Counted from the first letter of the stretch, positions 1-5,399 are shown. The stretch: DNA of 5,402 bases from Reyranella sp. (GCA_021732965.1 JAKFVZ010000612.1:1-5402), one strand, 5' to 3'. The notes: generated by a model from the sequence alone, not told the origin. Numbers and translations: made by a program.

Positions 1-1
1 A

Positions 2-427
2 ATGGCAGACATTCAGTACGACCGCGTCAAGCATCTGGAGATGATCGGCAAGGCTATCGAGCGGATGGACAAGGCGGCGTTCTCGCTGAAGGCGCTTTCG
101 CCGGCAGTGCTGGGCGTCGCCCTCGTTCTTATCGAGCGCAAAGTGCCTGCCTGGCTTGCTCTGGCGGCCGCAGCACTTGCTGTATGCATCTATTGGTACC
201 TGGATGCGCAGTATCTCGGCCGCGAGCGCGCTTTCAGAAGACTCTATGACCGGGTTCGAAAGGGTGAGCTCGATGACGATCCGTACGTAATGGATGTGGC
301 CTCCGTGTTCGGCAAGCAGCCGGTCTGGCCGTGCCTGAAGGCCGGCGCGGTGATCGGGGTTCACGGTTCCACGCTGCTGCTTCTCGGAATCTCGTTCATC
401 GCGCTTGGCCTTCTGTCGAGGACCTGA
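2..427 (+). CDS. Small three-helix membrane protein, putative effector partner of the adjacent TIR-like protein
   Basis: This encodes a 141-residue integral membrane protein of no family I can name with certainty. The N-terminal 25 residues are charged and helical. Hydrophobic segments lie at about 27-45 and 49-67, forming a tight hairpin broken by ERKVP, and at about 114-138 near the C-terminus. Between them, residues 68-110 form a charged, probably cytosolic stretch (YLGRERAFRRLYDRVRKGE, then an acidic DDDPY). No signal peptide or catalytic motif is visible. The stop codon lies 2 nt before the start of the TIR-like gene, so the two are almost certainly co-transcribed and translationally coupled. 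I infer a membrane-disrupting or signal-receiving role, by analogy with TIR systems whose second protein is the killer; nothing in the sequence proves this. The ATG begins at the second base of the window, so its ribosome-binding site cannot be seen and an earlier start is possible. Confidence 0.8.
   Translation: MADIQYDRVKHLEMIGKAIERMDKAAFSLKALSPAVLGVALVLIERKVPAWLALAAAALAVCIYWYLDAQYLGRERAFRRLYDRVRKGELDDDPYVMDVASVFGKQPVWPCLKAGAVIGVHGSTLLLLGISFIALGLLSRT
418..422 (+). promoter_or_regulatory. Ribosome-binding site that sets a TTG start for the TIR-like gene
   Basis: GAGGA lies inside the last codons of the membrane-protein gene and ends 7 nt before a TTG at 430. It supports the TTG as the start, although the open frame continues upstream to 331. 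It also suggests translational coupling across the 2-nt gap. Confidence 0.7.
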
Positions 428-429
428 CA

Positions 430-1032
430 TTGGCCCGGAACGTGTTTTTCAGTTTCGACTACGATGACGTGATGGCGGTCAACATCGTGCGCAATTCCGA
501 CGTCGTGCGCGCCGCCAACGTGAAGCGTCCGTTCTCGGATCGAAGCCTCTACGAAGCTGCCAAGAACACTCCTGGCGCGATAAAACGGGCCATCGACGGC
601 GCGGTCGATGGAACGAGCGTGACGGTCGTCGTTACGGGCGAGCACACATGGCGCAGTTACTGGGTCCGTTACGAGATCGCCAAGAGCCTCGAGCGTGGCA
701 ACGGGTTCATCGTTGTCGATATCGACGGTGTTGGCCCGCCTCCGACACCAAGCCGGGGCCCAAACCCGCTCGACAACATGATGCTGGCGCCGTCACACGA
801 TCGCACCGGGTTTGCGATCATGGAGTGGGACGGATCGAAATACGCCGACTACAAGCCCCTGAACTACGTCTCCAATGCGACAGCGAAGTACCCTGCGAGC
901 TTCCTGGCAGGGAACGCCTACGCTTTGTCTCAACGATTTCCGCTTCGCCAGCACTGGCGCCTGTTGCAGATGTATTTCCCCACCACCATCGAGCAGGCGG
1001 CGCGGGAAGCCGGCTGGAACCCCGCTTCCTGA
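430..1032 (+). CDS. ThsB-like TIR-fold protein (MTH538/DUF1863-type)
   Basis: From the TTG start this is a 200-residue soluble protein. The N-terminal strand and loop NVFFSFDYDD (4-13) match the VFxSFxYxD opening of the MTH538 TIR-like family, which includes the Thoeris sensor ThsB. Residues 64-83 (VTVVVTGEHTWRSYWVRYEI) match the second hallmark of the family: a strand, then GxxTxxSxWVxYEI, with E82 in the position of the TIR catalytic glutamate. Residues 92-99 (GFIVVDID) form the next strand, followed by a Pro-rich NPLD segment (112-115). In Thoeris, such proteins make a cyclic-ADP-ribose-type signal from NAD+ after phage infection and activate ThsA. No ThsA-like SIR2/SLOG or macro protein is beside it here. 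Its only tight neighbour is the upstream small membrane protein, so that protein may be the responder (inference). The in-frame start at 331 is rejected because it overlaps the upstream gene by nearly 100 nt and precedes the conserved N-terminus. Confidence 0.85.
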   Translation: MARNVFFSFDYDDVMAVNIVRNSDVVRAANVKRPFSDRSLYEAAKNTPGAIKRAIDGAVDGTSVTVVVTGEHTWRSYWVRYEIAKSLERGNGFIVVDIDGVGPPPTPSRGPNPLDNMMLAPSHDRTGFAIMEWDGSKYADYKPLNYVSNATAKYPASFLAGNAYALSQRFPLRQHWRLLQMYFPTTIEQAAREAGWNPAS

Positions 1033-1041
1033 AGCTTCTGT

Positions 1042-1057
1042 CCTTCGCCGGCGAGGG
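1042..1057. repeat. Short GC-rich hairpin just after the TIR-like gene
   Basis: CCUUCG pairs with CGAGG-side bases (1042-1047 against 1052-1057, one U-G wobble) around a four-base loop. It begins 10 nt past the stop codon at 1032. It is the best terminator-like structure at the end of the plus-strand operon, but no T-run follows it, so an intrinsic terminator is not established. Confidence 0.3.
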
Positions 1058-1203
1058 GAACTGGCGCGACTGCAGCAGACAGATAGGAAGGCTGTTTGGC
1101 GTTCCAGCAAAGCGCCCAGAGCATGGCACCCGACGGAACCCGGCGGGCTTGAGCGCCTGTATCGATCGGCCGGCTCGGCCTGCAGCGGCGGAGATCGTTC
1201 AAT

Positions 1204-1225
1204 GCGGCCCGGACCGGTCGGCCGC
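1204..1225. repeat. Inverted repeat between the convergent TIR operons
   Basis: GCGGCC (1204-1209) and GGCCGC (1220-1225) are perfect complements flanking a 10-nt spacer that holds the palindrome GACCGGTC (1212-1219). It lies 15 nt beyond the 3' end of the SLOG gene, in the tail-to-tail gap. It could be a hairpin limiting read-through from either side, but there is no T-tract, and such palindromes are frequent in GC-rich DNA. Confidence 0.3.
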
Positions 1226-1239
1226 GGGCAAGGCACGCT

Positions 1240-1890
1240 CTAGCCGCGGCGGTCATACAGGCGATCGGCCAGCGCCGCCGGCTGGTCCACAGGCTTCCGA
1301 AATCGTCGCTCCCGCGTCTGGATATGCAGGTGGCGGTGGAACAGCGCGACGTAATCGAGATCCTCGCGAAGGTCCTGGGCAGGACTCGCAAGCCGATTCG
1401 CGAGCTCCAATGCGGCACCTCCCGTCGAGGCAACCGGAACAACTTCGGCACGAGGCTGGTAGCGATGGAACAGTTCATACTCGTCCAGAATGCCATCCAT
1501 ACCGCCAATGAACACCGCTGCCTGGAATTGCTGCTCGCGGAACATGCGATCGCGCATGAGGCGCAGGCTGGTCCCGCGGTCGTTGTCGACGGTATCGACG
1601 AACACGACATTCCCAAAGCGCGCATTCTCCTCCGGAAAGTCATCCTCAAAGAATTTGCTTTGGTAGAGCTTGACCCAAGTCGCGTAGTCGACGTCCATGC
1701 TCTCCGCAGCAACCCATATCATCGGGGTGATGGCCGGGTGTCCTCCCCAAACCAGCATGCGTCGCCCGAGCGTCACATACATCAGAGCTGTGACGGCGGC
1801 CGTGATGGCGACTGAATCAGCGGTCTCTGCAAATCGAGGTGACCGCCTGGGATCAGGCACGCTGGCAGAAAGAAAGATGGTATCGGCCAT
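1240..1890 (-). CDS. SLOG-superfamily nucleotide-sensing protein paired with a TIR protein
   Basis: This encodes a 216-residue protein with Rossmann-like SLOG signatures. The N-terminal strand IFLSASVPDP (5-14) is followed by a helix. LVWGGHPAITPMI (46-58) has the glycine-rich ligand-loop look of the superfamily. AVFIGGMDGILDEYELF (125-141) has the GGMxGxxxE-type motif, and VPVASTGGAA (151-160) is a further Gly-rich turn. SLOG domains are known or predicted to bind NAD+-derived or other nucleotide ligands in TIR- and cyclase-linked conflict systems, and ThsA contains one. No membrane segment or fused effector domain is present, so this is a stand-alone SLOG. It follows the TIR gene after 2 nt. 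The start is set at the ATG at 1890 because GGGAGAG lies 6 nt upstream; a GTG at 1903-1905 would add five residues. Whether it senses a TIR product, processes it or restrains the TIR protein cannot be told from sequence. I do not assign a named SLOG subfamily. Confidence 0.85.
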   Translation of the reverse strand: MADTIFLSASVPDPRRSPRFAETADSVAITAAVTALMYVTLGRRMLVWGGHPAITPMIWVAAESMDVDYATWVKLYQSKFFEDDFPEENARFGNVVFVDTVDNDRGTSLRLMRDRMFREQQFQAAVFIGGMDGILDEYELFHRYQPRAEVVPVASTGGAALELANRLASPAQDLREDLDYVALFHRHLHIQTRERRFRKPVDQPAALADRLYDRRG

Positions 1891-1892
1891 GC

Positions 1893-3050
1893 TCAGCTCT
1901 CCCACGCGGCCAAAGCCCAGCCGATTTCTGAGGCCTTGACTGCTCGAACTGACTTGATGTTGTCATCGAGCCACTTCAAGTGCGTCACCCAGGCCTCGGA
2001 AATACCGACATGGTCGTAGATCAGGATTGGCGTCTCGCGCTGGTCGGCGCGCCGGGCTTTATCCGCGACATCATTGAGAAGTTCAGCGGTCGGGATGCCA
2101 ACGATAGGATAAGCCCACACTTGCCGGTCATCGAGGAGCTTGATCGCGATTGCCCTATGCGAGCCTATGGCGGCGACCGCGGCACCAATTCGGTCTACAT
2201 CGGCGCGTAGACGCCCGGTGATCGACATATAGCGCGAGGCAATGCTTCGGCTTCGCAGCCGTTCTACAGCGAGTACGATGCGCTCTGAGGTCGCCTCCAC
2301 AATGGGTCCGTCCGCGCCGCTCAGGTCTGCTCTGTCCAGATAGATCGTTTCGGCCATGTCCGTCAGCCGGCTCGGCGTATGGTCGGGCCAGATGATGCGC
2401 AGAACGTGGATTTCTTTGGCCCGCGCACGCCCGATCTCATGTCGGGTCCATTTGCTCTCGAAATAGGTAGGGGTATCGAGCATCACCAAAACATCTGAGT
2501 CGCAGAGCCGATGCCAAAGCACGTCTTGGAACGACTCTCCCGGCCTCACATCATGAGTATCAAGAAAGACGTCGAAGCCTCGCGAGGTCAACAGATCATG
2601 CAGCTGCATCGCTGCATTACGTGACTCAATGCGCCGATAGCTGATAAACGCGCGTCGCTGACGCCGCAGCAAACCGACACATTCGAGCAACGCCGCAGCG
2701 AGCGCTGTCATCTTGGGGTCGTCGGTGCGCCGCAGCCCGTTCGCAAAGTACAACTGGCTGGGAATCTGCGAACTGAATTCGGCTCCTCGAGCGATCGTTG
2801 GAATAATGGGTGCGCTCGTCTGGATTAGCTCGTCGACGGCCGCGAGGTCCTTGTTTGGGTCTCCACCGAAGTAGACCGCGGCAAAGGCGGCATGGCGGTC
2901 GCGACCACCGATGGAACCGCCATCGTGGACCACGACGTCGACATCGATACGCAAACCGAAGTCGGTCACCATCTCTTGCACGGTTGTGGCGAGCTGCGAC
3001 CGCTGGACGTCTGTTGCGTCGCCAAGAACTGCAAGCTCGTAAAGACTCAC
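1893..3050 (-). CDS. Three-part TIR-domain protein, predicted NAD+-consuming immune enzyme
   Basis: This encodes a 385-residue soluble protein with a central TIR domain at about 132-265. Its signatures are RRAFISYRR (132-140, box 1), FDVFLDTHDVRPGESF (159-174, box 2/BB loop) and a strand with helix DVLVMLDTPTYFESKWTRHEI (186-206), where E205 occupies the TIR catalytic glutamate position and SKW precedes it. These features predict NAD+ hydrolase or cyclase activity. The N-terminal part (1-128) looks alpha/beta, with AAVYFGGDP (57-65), PIIPTI (81-86) and IPSQLYFANGL (96-106); I recognise no family. The C-terminal part (about 275-385) is also alpha/beta, with VWAYPIVGIPTAELL (311-325) and ILIYDHVGISEAWVTHLKWL (342-361), likewise unassigned. 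No transmembrane or signal segment is seen. The start is GTG, supported by GGAG 8 nt upstream. The SLOG gene follows after 2 nt, so the pair forms one operon. It is distinct from the ThsB-like TIR in this window, so the two are not a recent duplication. Confidence 0.9.
   Translation of the reverse strand: MSLYELAVLGDATDVQRSQLATTVQEMVTDFGLRIDVDVVVHDGGSIGGRDRHAAFAAVYFGGDPNKDLAAVDELIQTSAPIIPTIARGAEFSSQIPSQLYFANGLRRTDDPKMTALAAALLECVGLLRRQRRAFISYRRIESRNAAMQLHDLLTSRGFDVFLDTHDVRPGESFQDVLWHRLCDSDVLVMLDTPTYFESKWTRHEIGRARAKEIHVLRIIWPDHTPSRLTDMAETIYLDRADLSGADGPIVEATSERIVLAVERLRSRSIASRYMSITGRLRADVDRIGAAVAAIGSHRAIAIKLLDDRQVWAYPIVGIPTAELLNDVADKARRADQRETPILIYDHVGISEAWVTHLKWLDDNIKSVRAVKASEIGWALAAWES
1897..1903 (-). 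promoter_or_regulatory. Ribosome-binding site deciding the SLOG gene start
   Basis: On the minus strand GGGAGAG lies within the last codons of the TIR gene (encoding W-E-S), 6 nt before the ATG at 1890. It favours that ATG over the upstream GTG and indicates that ribosomes finishing the TIR protein can re-initiate on the SLOG protein. Confidence 0.65.
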
Positions 3051-3058
3051 GGATCGCG

Positions 3059-3062
3059 CTCC
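3059..3062 (-). promoter_or_regulatory. Ribosome-binding site for the GTG-started TIR gene
   Basis: GGAG on the minus strand ends 8 nt before the GTG at 3050. No ATG gives a comparable fit near the conserved N-terminal strand (YELAVLGD), so this site decides the start. Confidence 0.55.
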
Positions 3063-3128
3063 AAGGTTGGACCTAACTTGCGAGTTTGGATTCTCATCTC
3101 CATGGCTTGGCTCTAGTCACGTAGCATT

Positions 3129-3144
3129 TTCGCGTCGTAGCGAA
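3129..3144. repeat. Inverted repeat upstream of the TIR-SLOG operon
   Basis: TTCGC (3129-3133) and GCGAA (3140-3144) flank a 6-nt spacer, 79 to 94 nt before the GTG of the TIR gene. The geometry would suit a repressor site near a promoter, but 5-bp arms are weak evidence. Confidence 0.25.
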
Positions 3145-3247
3145 TCACTGCTTGTCTTTGCCCGGCTGCTATCGCCGTATCACTTGGGCGCGAAGAACGC
3201 CGCCTCTCATCAGCGTTCGCGTGCCGTGAACTACTGCAAGATGCCGT

Positions 3248-3262
3248 CGGTCGCAGGGACCG
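3248..3262. repeat. Small hairpin after the nucleotidyltransferase gene
   Basis: CGGTC (3248-3252) and GACCG (3258-3262) flank a 5-nt spacer, 35 to 49 nt beyond the toxin stop codon. It is a possible weak terminator stem on the minus strand, but no T-run follows, so the toxin-antitoxin transcript may read through into the TIR-SLOG genes. Confidence 0.25.
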
Positions 3263-3296
3263 CCGCACTGCATATCGAAGATCCTATGGCTGTGGC

Positions 3297-4163
3297 TTAG
3301 CCACGAAGCCCGAGACCACGCAACCACGCGTCGACCTGGCCAAACGCATCCTGCTGCCACTGCTCCGGCGTTCGATCTCCTAGGATCTGACTCGCCTGAA
3401 CGAATTGCTTTACGCAGGTAGGACCGAAGTCATCCACGGTCGTGAACTTTGCGTCAATGAAGCGATATCCAGCCTCGCCGCTGCCCTCGGCGAGAATCAC
3501 CCTGCATTCCTCAGCCAGCACCTCGGGACCTCCCGGGTAGTTCCGGATGCAGAAGTAGATGTCGTAGGCGTCCTTTTGCTTGTACCGGCCGTTCAGCGCA
3601 TGGCCTTTCATGGCGAGTAACGCCGGGATGGAGCAGACGGCCACCTCCACGCGATTGGTGCCGCCTTCGGGCATCGGGCCTTCGATCGCCACCATCTTGT
3701 AGAAGGTCGTGGCCAGGTCTGCGCCGTCTGCACGCTGCACCGCGAAGTTGCTGATCAGGGGCGGCTTGTTCTTCACGATCTCCGCGTCACGCGGCATCAG
3801 GAAGTCGACGATGATCTCAATGGCGGGCCCGTCATCGGGCGGCTGAACGGTGCGGGCGAGCTGAAACCGGCGCAGGCCCTCGCGCTGCCGGTATCCGTGT
3901 TCCTGGAGAGCCTCGACAAGCGTGGCGTACTCCCCGTCCCCCAACGCTTCCGCATCAAGGCCGAGATCAACGTCGAGCGTGCCGACATGGGGCATGTCGT
4001 CGTTCTCGAGCAGCAGCCACGGGACGGCGCCGCCGATCACGGCGAACCTGCCTTTGAAGGCGCCGAGGATCTGGCCGATCTCCACCAGGACGGACTTCAC
4101 CGCAGCCGTGGTCCGATCGTCATAGTCGGTCGCCGATTGCGGCTCGCCGGGCGTCATTTCCAT
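3297..4163 (-). CDS. AbiEii-like nucleotidyltransferase, putative type IV toxin
   Basis: This encodes a 288-residue DNA polymerase beta-type nucleotidyltransferase of the AbiEii/AbiGii kind. The substrate-loop motif is FAVIGGAVPWLL (40-51, G44-G45), followed by the metal-binding pair in TLDVDLGLD (D64 and D66). A third acidic residue probably lies in IEIIVDFL (D120). The downstream basic motif typical of the family is visible as LLAMKGHAL (K186) and RYKQKDAYDIYF (K195, K197, D198, D201). All expected active-site residues are present, so the enzyme looks intact. AbiEii-type toxins transfer nucleotides and arrest growth, and the related MenT toxins modify tRNA 3' ends; the target here is unknown. 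The gene overlaps the end of the antitoxin gene by 10 nt. I chose the ATG at 4163 because GAGAAG lies 5 nt upstream. The ATG at 4157, forming an ATGA overlap, is the alternative and removes two residues. Confidence 0.88.
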   Translation of the reverse strand: MEMTPGEPQSATDYDDRTTAAVKSVLVEIGQILGAFKGRFAVIGGAVPWLLLENDDMPHVGTLDVDLGLDAEALGDGEYATLVEALQEHGYRQREGLRRFQLARTVQPPDDGPAIEIIVDFLMPRDAEIVKNKPPLISNFAVQRADGADLATTFYKMVAIEGPMPEGGTNRVEVAVCSIPALLAMKGHALNGRYKQKDAYDIYFCIRNYPGGPEVLAEECRVILAEGSGEAGYRFIDAKFTTVDDFGPTCVKQFVQASQILGDRTPEQWQQDAFGQVDAWLRGLGLRG

Positions 4164-5233
4164 GACAGCTTCTCACGTCTCAGATGATCGGCCGCTTCCC
4201 GGCCCCGCTCTCCGGCTTGCGCGAGATCGAGGTAGGTCTGGACAGGGCTGGTGCATATCGCGCCCGGCGCCGGTTCGACAACGTCGAGGAAGAGGCCACT
4301 GTCCTTCGGCACCATGACCACGACATTCTCGCCCTTTTGAGCGGAAGCCAGCTTCAGGTCCCTCTTCAATCGGTCTATCGCATCCGTCTCGGCGTAGAAA
4401 TAGTGCGTAGAGGTCCGGCCATAAGGCGCCAGCCACTGCGCGGCTGAAAACGATGCGAGCGCGATCTGCCCGCTCCCGGAGTTGCTGCCTAACGCCTGGC
4501 GTGCCGCCTCGTCGAACGGCCGGCCATGCAGCGTCGTATAGAATCCCTCGCGCCGCTCGGCGGGGGATTCGTGCGCCTCTCGCCAGGCATCGAGCAGGGC
4601 GTCGGGCTTGCTGAGAACGAGTCCTCCTTCGGAAAGCTTCGCCCATTCGTTGTCGATCAGTGCCGACCGCACATTGCTCACGTGTCCGAAGCTGACCTGG
4701 GACTCGCCGGCAAGGTCGGCCACTCGCCATGCCCGATCTGGGTTGCGCAACAGCACGCGCAGGATGCGAGCTGATTTCGGCTTGAAGAGGGATCTGAGTT
4801 CACGGCGCTCCGCTGCTGGCTTTTTGGCTACCTGCCGTTCGATGAACACGCCATCGAACACCAGCCGGGCATTGCCCTCGAGATCGAGAAATCCCACCTT
4901 CTCGTTCCGGCAGAGGGCTTGCGCTTCGGCCGAGAGGTAGGGCGCGATGAAGATCGGCAAAGAGCCGGGCTCGTGATGGGCCACGTAGTTGCGCAACTGC
5001 AGCAGGCCCGTGCGGACATGTCGAGGCTGCCCGCTCGATTTGACTTCGCAAACGATCGAGTAGCGCTGGCCGGAGACGTTGATCCTCGCGAGAATGTCGA
5101 TGCCGCGATCCGGTCCGCCTGGCTCGATGCTCACGTCGCGAATTTTGATCGCGGGCACTTCCTCCAGAAGCGAGGTCAGCGCTCTTACGGCCTGCTGTTC
5201 CAGGCCTTTCACTGAATTGGACATTTTCAGCAT
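4154..5233 (-). CDS. AbiEi-type winged-helix antitoxin/regulator with an N-terminal PD-(D/E)XK-like domain
   Basis: This encodes a 359-residue protein in three regions. Residues about 8-135 resemble a PD-(D/E)XK/Mrr-type fold: GPDRGIDIL (D46), a strand ending in IVCEVKSSG (E63, K65) and LLQLRNY (Q79, Y83), then GFLDLEGNARLVFDG (114-128). Residues about 152-205 form a winged helix: SARILRVLLRNPD, VADLAG, a recognition-helix-like SFGHVSNVRSAL, and the wing GGLVLSKPDALL. Residues about 231-359 contain QWLAPYG, VVVMVPKD and SPVQTYLDL followed by GERGREAADHL, the C-terminal pattern of AbiEi-family proteins. AbiEi antitoxins are known to repress their own operon by binding inverted repeats, and suitable repeats are present upstream. 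The toxin gene overlaps its 3' end. ATG codons at 5248, 5233 and 5224 all lack a Shine-Dalgarno sequence. I chose 5233 because the predicted transcription start falls there; 5224 is nearly as likely. A retained nuclease site would be unusual for a plain antitoxin. Confidence 0.85.
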   Translation of the reverse strand: MLKMSNSVKGLEQQAVRALTSLLEEVPAIKIRDVSIEPGGPDRGIDILARINVSGQRYSIVCEVKSSGQPRHVRTGLLQLRNYVAHHEPGSLPIFIAPYLSAEAQALCRNEKVGFLDLEGNARLVFDGVFIERQVAKKPAAERRELRSLFKPKSARILRVLLRNPDRAWRVADLAGESQVSFGHVSNVRSALIDNEWAKLSEGGLVLSKPDALLDAWREAHESPAERREGFYTTLHGRPFDEAARQALGSNSGSGQIALASFSAAQWLAPYGRTSTHYFYAETDAIDRLKRDLKLASAQKGENVVVMVPKDSGLFLDVVEPAPGAICTSPVQTYLDLAQAGERGREAADHLRREKLSWK

Positions 5234-5244
5234 TCGCTGAAAAT
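5223..5244. promoter_or_regulatory. Perfect palindromic operator over the -10 element and start codon
   Basis: ATTTTCAGC (5223-5231) and GCTGAAAAT (5236-5244) are exact reverse complements separated by ATTC. The palindrome covers most of the predicted -10, the transcription start and the ATG codons at 5233 and 5224. A bound dimer would block RNA polymerase, and the folded RNA would affect translation. The likely ligand is the antitoxin's winged helix (inference). Confidence 0.7.
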
Positions 5245-5269
5245 ACATGGTGCGGTGAAATTCTGTCAA
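5240..5269 (-). promoter_or_regulatory. Sigma70-like promoter of the toxin-antitoxin operon
   Basis: On the minus strand a perfect -35 TTGACA (5264-5269) and a -10-like TATTTT (5240-5245) are separated by 18 nt. The expected transcription start is about 5231-5234, which coincides with the ATG at 5233. No other good promoter was seen for these genes. Confidence 0.6.
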
Positions 5270-5279
5270 TCGGATTTCA
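5256..5279. promoter_or_regulatory. Widely spaced inverted half-sites flanking the -35 box
   Basis: TGAAAT (5256-5261) and ATTTCA (5274-5279) are perfect complements with a 12-nt spacer that contains the -35 element. They share the TTTCA core of the main operator but face outward, so they may be secondary binding sites. Confidence 0.4.
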
Positions 5280-5292
5280 GTATTTGCCCTTA

Positions 5293-5310
5293 TTTCAACA
5301 AACGCTGAAA
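5293..5310. promoter_or_regulatory. Second, imperfect copy of the operator
   Basis: TTTCAAC (5293-5299) and GCTGAAA (5304-5310) form a 7+4+7 inverted repeat with one mismatch. This matches the core and spacing of the perfect operator, and its centre lies 68 bp further upstream. A lone ACTGAAA follows at 5322-5328. This fits cooperative autorepression of the antitoxin-toxin operon. Confidence 0.6.
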
Positions 5311-5356
5311 CACGGTGCCACACTGAAAGCAAAGAGCAGTGGTTACTATGGGCGCA

Positions 5357-5399
5357 TCCGGCTTTGCCGGAACGAGTCCCTAGTCGGCCCCTTACGGGG
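5357..5399. repeat. Two tandem GC-rich hairpins at the window edge
   Basis: TCCGGC (5357-5362) and GCCGGA (5366-5371) form a perfect 6-bp stem with a TTT loop. CCCC (5388-5391) and GGGG (5396-5399) form a second stem with a TTAC loop. No open frame of note lies in 5333-5402. They could terminate a neighbouring operon beyond the window, form a leader structure, or be non-coding repeat DNA of a mobile element. Confidence 0.45.

Larger units (their letters stand above)
1033..1239. other. Convergent intergenic region between the two TIR operons
   Basis: About 207 nt separate the stop of the ThsB-like gene from the stop of the SLOG gene. Open frames cross this stretch in several phases, but their translations are Arg/Pro/Ala/Gly-rich, have no recognisable motif and run into the antisense of real genes, so I see no gene here. 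It holds two short GC-rich hairpins (annotated separately) and nothing else I can support. Confidence 0.6.
3051..3296. other. Intergenic region between the AbiEii-like toxin gene and the TIR-SLOG operon
   Basis: These 246 nt lie between the stop of the nucleotidyltransferase gene and the GTG of the TIR gene, and should hold the promoter of the TIR-SLOG operon. I could not find a convincing -35/-10 pair on the minus strand. It contains two 5-bp-arm inverted repeats (3129-3144 and 3248-3262). The short open frames across it have no recognisable product and no ribosome-binding site, so I call no gene. Confidence 0.5.

Noticed and set aside
331..429. Upstream extension of the TIR-like gene to an in-frame ATG
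   Set aside because: It would overlap the membrane-protein gene by nearly 100 nt, adds a low-complexity Arg/Ser stretch before the conserved NVFFSFDYDD strand, and lacks the well-placed GAGGA found before the TTG at 430.
1204..1225. Bidirectional intrinsic terminator between the convergent operons
   Set aside because: The stem is only 6 bp with a 10-nt spacer and has no T-tract on either side, so I record it only as an inverted repeat.
648..1511. Long plus-strand open frame of 287 codons
   Set aside because: It runs out of frame through the TIR-like gene and antisense to the SLOG gene. Its translation is Arg/Pro/Ala-rich with no motif, as expected of a shadow frame in GC-rich DNA.
930..1712. 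Minus-strand open frame of 260 codons overlapping the SLOG gene
   Set aside because: It is in a different frame from the SLOG protein, is rich in Arg, Ser and Ala with no recognisable motif, and the overlapping SLOG frame carries clear family signatures.
4173..4730. Minus-strand open frame of 185 codons within the antitoxin gene
   Set aside because: The Arg/Gly/Ala-rich translation is a shadow of the antitoxin frame, which contains the winged-helix and AbiEi-type C-terminal patterns.
5223..5328. Repeated TTTCAGC/GCTGAAA units as a CRISPR-like or iteron array
   Set aside because: The repeats are short, inverted and irregularly spaced, and sit on a promoter. Operator sites explain them better than CRISPR repeats or replication iterons.
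5234..5332. Extension of the antitoxin to a TTG at 5332
   Set aside because: The extension would translate through the -35 element and the upstream operator, and starts at a TTG without a clear ribosome-binding site.
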